From [Bacillus] enclensis (GTDB lineage Bacteria; Bacillota; Bacilli; Bacillales; Bacillaceae_B): 64,000 nucleotides of DNA. Of the stretch, positions 48,305 through 57,077 are shown one piece after another. Location of the stretch: NCBI RefSeq assembly GCF_001456935.1, contig NZ_KQ758490.1, positions 1 through 64,000 of the forward strand, given 5' to 3'. The notes beneath the pieces are model-generated. The model searched no databases, had not been told where the DNA came from, and saw only the letters and a list, made by a program, of their open reading frames with translations. Numbering within the stretch: the stretch's first letter is position 1; every line of letters starts with the position of its first letter. The translations under genes were made by a program, and so were the position numbers.

Positions 48305-49579
48305 ATGTTTGAACATAACAATCAGAATGAAGAAATGACACATATAGAAGATAAACCAAAAGAGGTGATCAACGAGGAAAAGCAAAGAATTGCAAAACAG
48401 AAGAAACCTTTAAAAGGTAAAGGCTTTCTGTCCACGGTGAGTGCGGGGATCATCGGTTCGGTGCTGACTCTCACAGTCCTGCCGCATACCGATTATTATG
48501 AAGACCTGGCACAGCCGAAAGTTGAACAATCAGCAGTAAATTCAGCGCAGTCAGGGACATCTTCAAAATCAGACATTACCCCGACACAAGTTTCTGCAGG
48601 AACAGGCGGGGACGTGGCGAGTATCGTAGAGGATGCATCACAATCTATTGTCGGCATTGTGAATTATCAACAGCAGGGCAGCCGCTTTAATGGTGCAGCA
48701 CAAGATGCTGCTGCAGGGACAGGCTCAGGAGTCCTTTTCAAGAAAGAAGGTAACAGTGCTTATATCATTACGAACAATCACGTCATTGAAGGTGCTTCGA
48801 AAATTGAAGTATCGCTTTATGACGGTGAGAAAACGGAAGCCGAATTAATCGGTGCCGATCCGCTGACAGACCTGGCCGTGCTGAAGGTTGACGGCAAATA
48901 CGCGGACAACCTCTTGGAAGTTGGCGATTCCAGTGCGCTGCGTGCCGGCGAGCAGGTGATCGCAATCGGGAACCCACTCGGCCTGGATTTATCAAGGACC
49001 GTGACCCAGGGGATCGTCAGTGCGGTCGACCGTACGATTTCAGTCGATACATCCGCGGGTGAAACCGAATTGAATGTCATCCAGACAGATGCCGCGATCA
49101 ATCCAGGGAACAGCGGCGGAGCGCTCTTAAATTCAAAAGGCGAGCTCATTGGAATCAACAGTCTGAAAATTTCCAACTCAGGAGTGGAAGGGCTTGGCTT
49201 TGCAATTCCAAGTAAAGACTTCATGCCGATCGTGAATGAAATCATCGAAACAGGGAAAGTGGAACGTCCGTATATCGGAATCGGGATGACCAACCTTGCC
49301 GAAGTACCTCGCAGCTATCTTCGCGGACTGCCTGATAAAGTGGAATCCGGTGTGGTCGTGGCAAGCATTGATAACACATCAGCTGCAGCCGAAGCCGGGA
49401 TCAAAGAAGGCGATGTCATTACAGAGCTGAACGGAAAGCCGGTTGAGAATGCGGCCGATTTAAGAAGACAGCTCTACGCTGACTTGAAGGTAGGCGATAA
49501 AATCGAGCTGACCGTTTTCCGCGGATCAGAAGAGGAGACAATCAGTCTGACGTTGACGAGTAATGCAATGGTGAATTAA
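48305..49579 (+). CDS. HtrA/DegP-type membrane-anchored serine protease
   Basis: A 424-residue envelope quality-control protease. A cytoplasmic N-terminus is followed by one membrane anchor (GFLSTVSAGIIGSVLTLTVL, about residues 40-60), a trypsin-like domain with His in TNNHVIEGA, Asp in PLTDLAVLKV and Ser in NPGNSGGALL, and one PDZ domain (about 325-415) with SGVVVASIDNTSAAAEAG. Bacillus has HtrA, HtrB and HtrC; which one this is cannot be decided. AGGAGGAAG precedes the ATG. The PrsA-like foldase and a two-component system lie downstream, consistent with secretion stress functions. Confidence 0.93.
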   Translation: MFEHNNQNEEMTHIEDKPKEVINEEKQRIAKQKKPLKGKGFLSTVSAGIIGSVLTLTVLPHTDYYEDLAQPKVEQSAVNSAQSGTSSKSDITPTQVSAGTGGDVASIVEDASQSIVGIVNYQQQGSRFNGAAQDAAAGTGSGVLFKKEGNSAYIITNNHVIEGASKIEVSLYDGEKTEAELIGADPLTDLAVLKVDGKYADNLLEVGDSSALRAGEQVIAIGNPLGLDLSRTVTQGIVSAVDRTISVDTSAGETELNVIQTDAAINPGNSGGALLNSKGELIGINSLKISNSGVEGLGFAIPSKDFMPIVNEIIETGKVERPYIGIGMTNLAEVPRSYLRGLPDKVESGVVVASIDNTSAAAEAGIKEGDVITELNGKPVENAADLRRQLYADLKVGDKIELTVFRGSEEETISLTLTSNAMVN

Positions 49580-49591
49580 TGGAGGGTTTGG

Positions 49592-49692
49592 AGTGTGGTG
49601 CCAGGCACAGATTATGGTGATTGTGCCTGGCACAAAACGGATGATTTGAGCCAGGCACCAAAAACCCGGCGTGTACCTGGTACATGCTGAAA
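49592..49692. repeat. GTGCCAGGCAC repeat cluster
   Basis: GTGCCAGGCACA (49594) and TGTGCCTGGCAC form a perfect 12-base inverted repeat with a 13-base loop. Further partial copies follow (GAGCCAGGCACC, GTACCTGGTACA). This is a different family from the GGGTCA repeats. It may end the htrA-type transcript. Confidence 0.75.
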
Positions 49693-49727
49693 CCCAATCC
49701 AATACCAACAAAAAGGAGAGCGGATCA

Positions 49728-50609
49728 TTGACTAAAAAGAAATCGATCACATTATGGAGTATTTTAGGATTTGTTGTTATCACAGGCGCACTGCTTGCTG
49801 CGTTTGGATTTTCAAAGGAAGAAGTGGTGGCGAAGGTAGGGAAGGAGTCGATCAGTAAGGATGAACTGTACTCGACGCTAGTGGATCAGTATGGAGAGGC
49901 TGCTCTTGATACGCTGATCGCCGAGAAGATCGTGGAGCTTGAGGGTGAGAAGAAAAATATTACGATCAAAGACAGTGAGATAGAGAATGAGCTTCAGTCA
50001 ATCAAAGAATCATACGGGGGCGATGAGGCTTTCGATGAAGCGCTGGCATCCAGCGGGGCCAGTGTTGACGGGCTTAAGAAAAATATCGAGACGTACCTGA
50101 TGACGGAAAAATTACTGAAGGACAGGGTTTCCATCACAGATGACCAGATTAAAGAATACTTCGAAGAGAATAAGGATTCGTTCGCGCAGGCTGAGCAGGT
50201 GGAAGCGAGTCATATTCTAGTGGAGGATGAGAAGACTGCACAGGAAGTGAAGAAAAAGCTTGATGACGGCGGCGATTTTGCAGAACTTGCGAAGGAATAT
50301 TCCACTGATACGTCCAATGCCGAATCGGGCGGGAAGCTAGGATTTTTTGCTAAAGGAGAAATGGTGGAGGAATTCGAGGACAAGGCATTTGCGATGAAAA
50401 AAGGTGAAATCAGTGAACCTGTCAAAACGGAATTCGGATACCATATCATTAAAGTAACGGACAAGAAAGAAGCGAAGGAAGCGGTTCTTGACGATCATAA
50501 AGAGGAAATTAAGGATACGCTTTTCGATCAGGCAATGCAGACGGAGTACGGTACATGGCTTGAGGAAAAGAAAGAGAAGTACGATATCGACAACCGCTTA
50601 AAAAGTTAA
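49728..50609 (+). CDS. PrsA-like peptidyl-prolyl isomerase (parvulin), membrane-anchored
   Basis: A 293-residue extracytoplasmic foldase. One N-terminal membrane segment (ILGFVVITGALLAAF) has no lipobox Cys, so it is a signal anchor, unlike the lipoprotein PrsA. A helical SurA_N-like region (about residues 35-140) precedes the parvulin domain (about 148-240): ASHILVEDEKTAQEVKKKL, LAKEYSTDTSNAESGGKLGF and TEFGYHIIKVTDKK. It helps fold secreted proteins at the membrane-wall interface. TTG start nine bases after AAAGGAG; longer frames start within the GTGCCAGGCAC repeats. Confidence 0.88.
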   Translation: MTKKKSITLWSILGFVVITGALLAAFGFSKEEVVAKVGKESISKDELYSTLVDQYGEAALDTLIAEKIVELEGEKKNITIKDSEIENELQSIKESYGGDEAFDEALASSGASVDGLKKNIETYLMTEKLLKDRVSITDDQIKEYFEENKDSFAQAEQVEASHILVEDEKTAQEVKKKLDDGGDFAELAKEYSTDTSNAESGGKLGFFAKGEMVEEFEDKAFAMKKGEISEPVKTEFGYHIIKVTDKKEAKEAVLDDHKEEIKDTLFDQAMQTEYGTWLEEKKEKYDIDNRLKS

Positions 50610-50741
50610 TCTGCCGGCAATGGTTTATTCATAAATCGGTCATATCTTCTGGAGATAATGAGGATGCACGGGACAGGATTCTGACCTCGTTCAGCATTTA
50701 AGCAGATCCTGCGCCGGAGCAGCATAATAGGAGGAAAGAAA

Positions 50742-51626
50742 ATGAAAAAGAAAAAACCATTAACGTATGTGCTGACAGGTACGCTGACTGTCGGGATACT
50801 GGGGGCGATTCCAGCCTTCGCTGCTGAGGAAGACACCGGAACTACGAACGATTCGACTGTGGCGGACAAACAGACGGATCCGGAGTTCGGGCGTAGCGAC
50901 AGAGGACATGGCGGTAAGTTCCGCCTCGATGAAGATCAATTGAAAGAAAAGGCAGAAGATCTGGGAATCGAAAGTACGGACAAGGATTCCAGGGAATTGG
51001 CGAAGGAAATCATGAATGCAGAATTTGACAAAAGAGCAAAAGAACTTGGAATCGACACGGAAGGGAAAGATCACCGTACAGTGATGGAAGAAATCCGTGG
51101 AGCCGAGCTCTCTGAAAAGGCGAAAGAGCTCGGGATTTCAACTGAAGGAAAAGAGCAGGCAGACCTCGCTCGGGAAGTAAGGGAAGCTCTTCTTAAAAAA
51201 GAAGCAAAAGAGCTGGGAATTTCGATCGATGGCAAGGAATTGAAGGAAATAGCCATAGATGTGAGAGAAGCAGCTCTCGTAAAGCAGGCCAAGGATCTTG
51301 GTATTGAAACACAAGGAAAAGACGAACATGAATTGAGGAAGGAAGTCTTCGAAGCATCTGTTTTAAAAGCAGCGAAAGAACTAGGAATCTCTGCCGATGG
51401 TAAATCGACCCGGGAGCTGATGGATGAAATCATGACAGATTATGCGGATGAAGCTGAGAAGTTGGATTTTTTCCCGTTCAATAAGAAAGAGGAATCGTTC
51501 TTCAGAATGGGCGGCAAAGGTCACCACGGTCCTGGACATGGGATGGGCTTGCATGATGATGGATCGGCACCATCTGAAGCTCAAGTGAAAGAACCAGCTG
51601 CAGACTCAACCAGCGAAACATTATAA
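50742..51626 (+). CDS. Secreted protein with six 28-residue repeats
   Basis: A 294-residue protein with a signal peptide (cleavage after AFA, about residue 28). Six tandem repeats of exactly 28 residues follow, with the LGI triplet at positions 74, 102, 130, 158, 186 and 214. The consensus is KAKELGISTEGK-x4-L-x-REVREA-x4. Each repeat is predicted helix-loop-helix and strongly charged. The C-terminus is Gly/His-rich (GGKGHHGPGHGMGLHDDG), which may bind metal. AGGAGGA precedes the ATG and a strong terminator follows. Function unknown; a cell-wall or metal-binding protein is conceivable. Confidence 0.8.
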   Translation: MKKKKPLTYVLTGTLTVGILGAIPAFAAEEDTGTTNDSTVADKQTDPEFGRSDRGHGGKFRLDEDQLKEKAEDLGIESTDKDSRELAKEIMNAEFDKRAKELGIDTEGKDHRTVMEEIRGAELSEKAKELGISTEGKEQADLAREVREALLKKEAKELGISIDGKELKEIAIDVREAALVKQAKDLGIETQGKDEHELRKEVFEASVLKAAKELGISADGKSTRELMDEIMTDYADEAEKLDFFPFNKKEESFFRMGGKGHHGPGHGMGLHDDGSAPSEAQVKEPAADSTSETL

Positions 51627-51642
51627 GAAAGACATTAACGAA

Positions 51643-51668
51643 ATCCCCGCCAGACCGCGGGGTTTTTG
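51643..51668 (+). terminator. Intrinsic terminator
   Basis: CCCCGC and GCGGGG around a six-base loop, then T5G, after the secreted repeat protein gene. Confidence 0.88.
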
Positions 51669-51775
51669 TTCGTTTCAATAGAAGGAATCGGGCAAAACGA
51701 CTATAATTAAAAGAAAGAGGAAAAGAGAGACCGGTTTAAGGAATTGGATTGGACCGACAGGAAAGGAAGATGAGG

Positions 51776-52474
51776 ATGGACGTGCTGGTAGTCGAAGACA
51801 ATGAAAGCGTCACGTCGATGCTGGAGATGTTTTTTATAAAAGAGGGCATCCGCGGGGAATTTGTCCACGATGGGAATGAAGGGTACAAGCGTTATAAGGA
51901 AGGCCATTGGGATGTCATCATCCTCGACTGGATGCTGCCGGGGATGGACGGCGTCACGATTTGCAGGAAAATCAGGGAGGAGGGTTCACAGGTTCCGGTG
52001 ATCATGCTTACGGCGAAGGACAGCGAATCCGATCAGGTGCTCGGTCTCGAGCTGGGTGCGGATGATTATGTGACCAAGCCCTTTTCCCCGCTTGCGTTGA
52101 TGGCGAGGATCCGGGCCGTTGCCCGCCGTTATCAGGGAGAGAAGAACAGCGGTGCCCAGGATGTGGCGACGTCAGATTTCAAGATCAGTAAAGAAACCCG
52201 TGAGGTTCTGCTAAATGGAGAACCCCTTACGAACCTCACGCCGAAGGAATTCGAACTGCTTTATTATCTGTCACGCCATCCGCGTCAGGTATTCTCCAGG
52301 GAACAACTCCTCGAACGGGTGTGGGGATATGATTTTTACGGTGATGAACGGACGGTAGATGTACATATCAAGCGCCTCCGCAACAAGATCGGGAGCAAGG
52401 AAAAACCATATCTGCATACGGTCTGGGGCGTAGGCTATAAATTCGATGAGACGGCGGCCGGTGATGAAGGTTAA
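51776..52474 (+). CDS. OmpR-family response regulator
   Basis: A 232-residue regulator. The receiver domain (1-115) has the acidic pair VVEDNE, the phospho-acceptor Asp in VIILDWMLPGMDG (about residue 51), Thr in MLTAKD and Lys in VTKPFSPL. The winged-helix output domain (about 135-228) contains LTPKEFELLYYL and DERTVDVHIKRLRNKIG. The ATG at 51776 has GGAAAGGAAG at suitable distance; 51770 is an alternative. It overlaps the kinase gene by 11 bases. The pair resembles YkoGH; a role in envelope stress is suggested by the neighbouring protease and foldase genes. Confidence 0.9.
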   Translation: MDVLVVEDNESVTSMLEMFFIKEGIRGEFVHDGNEGYKRYKEGHWDVIILDWMLPGMDGVTICRKIREEGSQVPVIMLTAKDSESDQVLGLELGADDYVTKPFSPLALMARIRAVARRYQGEKNSGAQDVATSDFKISKETREVLLNGEPLTNLTPKEFELLYYLSRHPRQVFSREQLLERVWGYDFYGDERTVDVHIKRLRNKIGSKEKPYLHTVWGVGYKFDETAAGDEG

Positions 52475-53873
52475 ATTCAGGTACCTGTATCAGCTGCTTC
52501 TCAGCCATACAACCGTCCTTATCATCGCTTTCCTTATCCTCGGCACCCTGTTTTCCCATTATGTCGAAAATCTTGTTTATGAAAATAAGGTGGAAGAACT
52601 AAGTTCGTATGGGGATAAAATTTTATCGGACCTTGAACGGCCGAGTCCGAGAAGGCCGCTTTACCTGGAGGAATACAGCAATCTGCTTCAGGCCCGGGAT
52701 ATTGATTTGATCACCTTCAACCGAAAAGGGGAGGTATCTTATTCAAGAGGCGGGGTGTACCCGCAGATCGAGCTTTCCAAAGAAGAATGGAATAAGATAG
52801 AACGCGGTGAAACCGTCCCGTTGAAAAAAGATTTCGGCCGCTTCAATCAAGCGGTATCGCTTGTGATCATGCCCCGGGTCATTAACGACCAGCTGGTGGG
52901 CGGACTCATCCTTATTTCCCCGATCAGCGGCACGAGGGAAATGCTGACTGAAATCAATCAATATCTTTTATATATCGTGCTGCTCGCATTGGCGATTTCA
53001 GTGCTGATTTCCCTGCTTTTATCAAAGCTGCATGTGAAAAGAATCCAGCGGATGAGGGAGGCGACGTCCCGTGTGTCATCCGGCAACTACGATGTCCACG
53101 TGCCTAGCTCCAACTTCGATGAAATCGGCGATCTTGCCGCTGACTTCAATGAAATGGTCACAAAATTGAAGCTCTCCAAAGAGGAGATCGATGCGCTTGA
53201 GAACAGGAGAAGGCAGTTCATGGCGGATGTGTCGCACGAACTGAGGACACCGCTCACCACGATCCGCGGCGTCATCGAGGGAATCAGGAACGACATGATC
53301 CCAGAAGAACAAAAAGAAAAAAGCTTCGGCCTCGTAAGCCAGGAAACAATGCGACTGATCAGGCTCGTTAACGAAAACCTGGACTACGAAAAAATCCGCT
53401 CCAACCAGATCACGATCACAAAAGTAACCGTCCAGCTGCTCGATGTGTTCGAAGTCATCAAAGATCAGCTCGATTTTCAGGCTGAAGAAAAAGGCAATGA
53501 AATTAGGATTCACGCAGATCCCAATGCTAAGGTGCATGCCGATTACGACCGGCTCATCCAGATCCTGATCAATATCACGAAAAATAGCATCCAATTTACA
53601 AACGGCGGCACGATCACATTGAACGGCTCGTCTTCGGATCAAGAAACAATGATCGAAATCCACGACACTGGAATCGGCATGAATCCCGCAGAAATCAAAT
53701 CCATCTGGCGGAGATTCTATAAAGCCGACCTCTCCCGGACCAATAACCCATACGGTGAATTCGGTCTCGGCCTGTCAATCGTGAAACAGCTCGTACTCAT
53801 GCATGAAGGAACCATCGACGTGTTCAGTGAAAAAGGAAACGGAACACGATTCCTCATCCGGCTGCCACTTTAG
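52464..53873 (+). CDS. Sensor histidine kinase, partner of the OmpR-type regulator
   Basis: A 469-residue membrane kinase: helix 1 at about residues 12-32, an extracytoplasmic sensor of about 130 residues, helix 2 at about 165-190, a HAMP linker, then the transmitter. H-box FMADVSHELRTPLTTIRGVIE (His about residue 260), N-box QILINITKNSIQF, G1 DTGIGMNP and G2 GEFGLGLSIVKQL are all present. It overlaps the regulator gene, so the two are co-translated. The closest B. subtilis layout is YkoH. The stimulus is unknown. Confidence 0.9.
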   Translation: MKVKFRYLYQLLLSHTTVLIIAFLILGTLFSHYVENLVYENKVEELSSYGDKILSDLERPSPRRPLYLEEYSNLLQARDIDLITFNRKGEVSYSRGGVYPQIELSKEEWNKIERGETVPLKKDFGRFNQAVSLVIMPRVINDQLVGGLILISPISGTREMLTEINQYLLYIVLLALAISVLISLLLSKLHVKRIQRMREATSRVSSGNYDVHVPSSNFDEIGDLAADFNEMVTKLKLSKEEIDALENRRRQFMADVSHELRTPLTTIRGVIEGIRNDMIPEEQKEKSFGLVSQETMRLIRLVNENLDYEKIRSNQITITKVTVQLLDVFEVIKDQLDFQAEEKGNEIRIHADPNAKVHADYDRLIQILINITKNSIQFTNGGTITLNGSSSDQETMIEIHDTGIGMNPAEIKSIWRRFYKADLSRTNNPYGEFGLGLSIVKQLVLMHEGTIDVFSEKGNGTRFLIRLPL

Positions 53874-53877
53874 GCGG

Positions 53878-53902
53878 ATCGGGGGGACAGGTACGGTGAC
53901 AT
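53878..53902. repeat. Dispersed palindromic repeat, copy 16
   Basis: ATCGGGGGGACAGGTACGGT then GAC, just after the kinase stop codon. Confidence 0.75.
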
Positions 53903-53915
53903 GTTCAAATTCAAA

Positions 53916-53970
53916 GGCCCGTTCCGCGGCGCGTTAATGCGTTAATACACCGCGGGACGGGCCTTTTTTA
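53916..53970. terminator. Bidirectional intrinsic terminator
   Basis: AAAGGCCCGTTCCGCGG and CCGCGGGACGGGCCTTT form a very long stem (one mismatch), then T6, between convergent genes. Confidence 0.9.
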
Positions 53971-55620
53971 TACTTCCGGCCGTACCCATAGCTTCGAAAA
54001 ATCTACATAGCCAAAATGCTTGAATTCTATATTCATGATATCGGTCGAGAAAGGGATGTATTTTTTCTCGTGGTAGAGAGGGATCATGATTGATTCCTTT
54101 ATGAGCATTTTTTCGAGCTTCAAATTCAAAGCTGCCCATTCTTCAAACGGTGTGTGACGATACTGCTCCAACCAGCCTTTCCATTTTTCATCTTCAGAAA
54201 ACAGCTGATATAAAGGAGAGAACCCGTTTTTCAAAAAGTGATAAAACGAGAAGTCCTGGTTTGATTCAAAGATTTCCCCGTGAATGAAAAGGTCTACGTC
54301 GAGGGTATCAGGCTGCCTGGTCAAGGTGTCGGCAAAGGAAAACCATCGGACATCCGAGGGGATCCCTTCGTTTTCAAAAATATCGATCAGCCATTGTGTC
54401 GCCTTGGCGGTATGGTTTGCACAACGGATGATGATTGGTTCTTCAAACTGCGGACGCACAGGCTCTGAAACGGTCAGTTGATGATGATGACTGCCAAGGA
54501 CACTCATTCCGTTCGGTGTCCAGCGTGGATCACAATCACTGATGGTGCCACGGTGTTTCGCAATGATCCAATGGAGATATTCCCTAACTTCTATTCTTTG
54601 AATCTGAGATACCCGGTCTGGGCAGACATTCATGATCACTGCACCGAACCCGGAATCGCTTTCTACTTCTACTGAAGAAGAATGGCTTCCCTCAGAAGGA
54701 GAATGATAGATTCCTTTGAAATCATGAGGGACCTGGACGAACTCGACTGCATCGATTAGCGGCCTCTCCTGGAAATGGCCCTTGAATGCTGCCAGCGTGG
54801 TCTTGGTATCCGTATTTTCCTCCAGGGAAAAACATCCGGTCCCAAGGATGCGTCCCTTATTTTCTTTATAAATGCTCCCGCACATCATGGTGAGCATCGG
54901 AAGGATATAGCTGCAGCCTCCGGTGAAATGGATATCCACGATAAGAGGGGCCGCCGCCGAGATCATTTCGACCGGTGACCATAGCTCTTTGTAATTAGGG
55001 TGTGCCCTGAATCTTTCGAGACAGGCGGTCACATCGCCGGCTGTTAAAATGGATCCATCATGAAACTGGACATCCTTTTTTAAATAGAGTCGCAGTTTAG
55101 TGGAGGATGCATCCCAGCTGTGTGCGATTTCAGGGATGATGTCTCCTTCTTCGGTAATAGACACGAGCCGGTTATACACATTCGCCGCCAGGTGGGCGCT
55201 GAGCACGTCAGCCGCCTCGAGAGGATGGATCGAAAAGAAGGGATATCTTTTCGGCACGATCAGCTTGTCTTCCGATGCCTGTACAAATCCGAGTTTTGTT
55301 TGAAATTTATTCATTAGCCTCATCTTGCTGTCGGTGGACCAGTCGTACATCAGATACTTGCTGCTCCGTTCGACCGGTTCCTCCTCTATGAACTTTACCA
55401 CCTTTTCTTCAAAAATCTCCTCAACATCCCGTTTCCATTTAAGCGATGAGACATTTCCCCGGCCCCGTCCTGGAGTGAAAGAGATCCATCCTTCCTCATT
55501 CCATTTCTTCAAATAGCGTGTCGTCTGTTTATGACTCAGCTGCAGGGTTTCGGAGATTTCCTCCACCCGGATGCTGCCGGATGGGTAGTACCTCCACAAG
55601 GTGAGCAGTTTGTTCTCCAT
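53968..55620 (-). CDS. SgrR-like transcriptional regulator with solute-binding domain
   Basis: A 550-residue regulator. Residues 1-110 form an SgrR-type winged HTH (MENKLLTLWRYYPSGSIRVE, SETLQLSHKQTTRYLKKWNEEGW). The rest is a family 5 extracellular solute-binding-like domain used as an intracellular sensor: ANVYNRLVSITEEGDIIPEIAHSWD, TKLRLYLKKDVQFHDGSILTAGDV and a late LDVDLFIHGEIF. E. coli SgrR senses sugar-phosphate stress. Here the divergent gene is an MFS transporter, a common pairing in Bacillaceae, so it probably controls that exporter. AAAAGGAGGG precedes ATG 55620. Confidence 0.9.
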   Translation of the reverse strand: MENKLLTLWRYYPSGSIRVEEISETLQLSHKQTTRYLKKWNEEGWISFTPGRGRGNVSSLKWKRDVEEIFEEKVVKFIEEEPVERSSKYLMYDWSTDSKMRLMNKFQTKLGFVQASEDKLIVPKRYPFFSIHPLEAADVLSAHLAANVYNRLVSITEEGDIIPEIAHSWDASSTKLRLYLKKDVQFHDGSILTAGDVTACLERFRAHPNYKELWSPVEMISAAAPLIVDIHFTGGCSYILPMLTMMCGSIYKENKGRILGTGCFSLEENTDTKTTLAAFKGHFQERPLIDAVEFVQVPHDFKGIYHSPSEGSHSSSVEVESDSGFGAVIMNVCPDRVSQIQRIEVREYLHWIIAKHRGTISDCDPRWTPNGMSVLGSHHHQLTVSEPVRPQFEEPIIIRCANHTAKATQWLIDIFENEGIPSDVRWFSFADTLTRQPDTLDVDLFIHGEIFESNQDFSFYHFLKNGFSPLYQLFSEDEKWKGWLEQYRHTPFEEWAALNLKLEKMLIKESIMIPLYHEKKYIPFSTDIMNIEFKHFGYVDFSKLWVRPEV

Positions 55621-55722
55621 GAGAATTTCCCTCCTTTTAAAAGGGGACATCATTTTTGAAAGTGTCTATTTTTAAAATATTTAGTCTAGTTTACTATACA
55701 GTAAATAGAGGAGGGGAACAAC

Positions 55723-56985
55723 ATGAAGTGGAAGGAATTACCTCAAAATATAAAAGTACGGATGATCACATCGTTCTTTAACCGGGCTGTTTCATCAGCC
55801 GTCATGCCGTTCATGGCGCTTTTCTTTGCACAGGAAATGAATAAGATCTGGGCAGGGATGTTTCTGATCATCACCGTGGTGATTGGTTTCTTTGTTAATC
55901 TTGTGGGCGGTTACATATCCGACCGCTTTCCGAGGAAAAAAGTACTGCTATCGACATCCTGGCTGAATGCTTTCTTTTTTCTCTTAATGACCGTAAGTCT
56001 GTTTCCCGTCGATAAAATGATCCTGCTGTTTGCAGCTGCTTACGTCGGGTTCATCATCACAAGCAGCCTTGGCAGGCCTGCAATGCACGCGATCATCATC
56101 GATTCGACGACCCCTGAAAACCGTAAAGCGGTATATGCTCTTGATTACTGGCTCGTCAATTTATCAATGGCAATTGGTGCCGCACTCGGCGGGCTCTTGT
56201 ACTTGAACCATCAGAAAGAACTGTTCATGATGCTCACCTTCACATCCACAACGATTCCAGTTGCGTATGCGATTTGGCTGCAGGATAAGTTCAAGGATCA
56301 GCTTCAGAAGAAGCACGACAATGTATTTATCGATCTCATCAACAATTACAGGATCGCTTTCCGTGATTCTGCTTTTGTAAAAGTGGTGGCAGGCTCTACT
56401 TTTATTTTTGCAGCGGAATTTTCCCTGAACAGCTACATCGGGATCCGTCTTGCGGAAACATTCAAAGCCGTGAACATCGGGAACTTTGAGCTCGTCGGGG
56501 TCAGGATGCTAAGCCTCCTGAACATCGAGAACATGCTGCTCGTTGTATGCTTCACCTTCATCATCAACCGATGCACGGATCGGCTGAATAAAAAGAATGC
56601 CCTACTGATCGGGCTCATCCTGTACGGTATCGGCTATGCGACAGTCACCTCAGCCAACACCTGGTACGTGTTGATTCTATTCAACCTGATTGCAACACTC
56701 GGGGAACTGGTTTATTCCCCGATCCGTAACGCCGAGCAGGCCAACATGATCCCGTCAGACAAACGCGGATCCTATTCAGCCTTTTCTAATCTGTCCTTCA
56801 GCGGTGCGGATCTCGTCGCAAGATCAACCATCATCATCGGTGCATTCCTCATGCCGACTATGATGAGCGTCTATATAGGATTCATCATCATGATCGGCAC
56901 TGTACTCGTCTACAGCGGGTTGTTCGCACGGGACTGGACTGCGGGCAAGGTGGAAGGACCGGTGGGTGCGAGCGGCAGAAATTAA
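55723..56985 (+). CDS. MFS transporter
   Basis: A 420-residue major facilitator with 12 predicted helices. The loop 2-3 motif is GGYISDRFPRKKVLL (about residues 62-76), and PIRNAEQANMIPSDKRGSYS in the second half is typical of MdtH-like drug or sugar efflux MFS proteins. It is divergent from the SgrR-like regulator with a 100-bp shared promoter region. Substrate unknown; efflux of a sugar or drug is the best inference from the regulator type. GAGGAGGGG precedes the ATG. Confidence 0.9.
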   Translation: MKWKELPQNIKVRMITSFFNRAVSSAVMPFMALFFAQEMNKIWAGMFLIITVVIGFFVNLVGGYISDRFPRKKVLLSTSWLNAFFFLLMTVSLFPVDKMILLFAAAYVGFIITSSLGRPAMHAIIIDSTTPENRKAVYALDYWLVNLSMAIGAALGGLLYLNHQKELFMMLTFTSTTIPVAYAIWLQDKFKDQLQKKHDNVFIDLINNYRIAFRDSAFVKVVAGSTFIFAAEFSLNSYIGIRLAETFKAVNIGNFELVGVRMLSLLNIENMLLVVCFTFIINRCTDRLNKKNALLIGLILYGIGYATVTSANTWYVLILFNLIATLGELVYSPIRNAEQANMIPSDKRGSYSAFSNLSFSGADLVARSTIIIGAFLMPTMMSVYIGFIIMIGTVLVYSGLFARDWTAGKVEGPVGASGRN

Positions 56986-56990
56986 TTGAA

Positions 56991-57029
56991 AAAGGGGATT
57001 CCAATGGCTGGAGGAATCCCCTTTTTCTG
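56991..57029 (+). terminator. Intrinsic terminator
   Basis: AAAGGGGATTCC and GGAATCCCCTTT around a ten-base loop, then T-rich sequence, between convergent MFS and ger genes. Confidence 0.88.
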
Positions 57030-57077
57030 CAGGTGGCTCAATGTACTTGAATTCACTTGGGTAGTATAGAATAGCAG

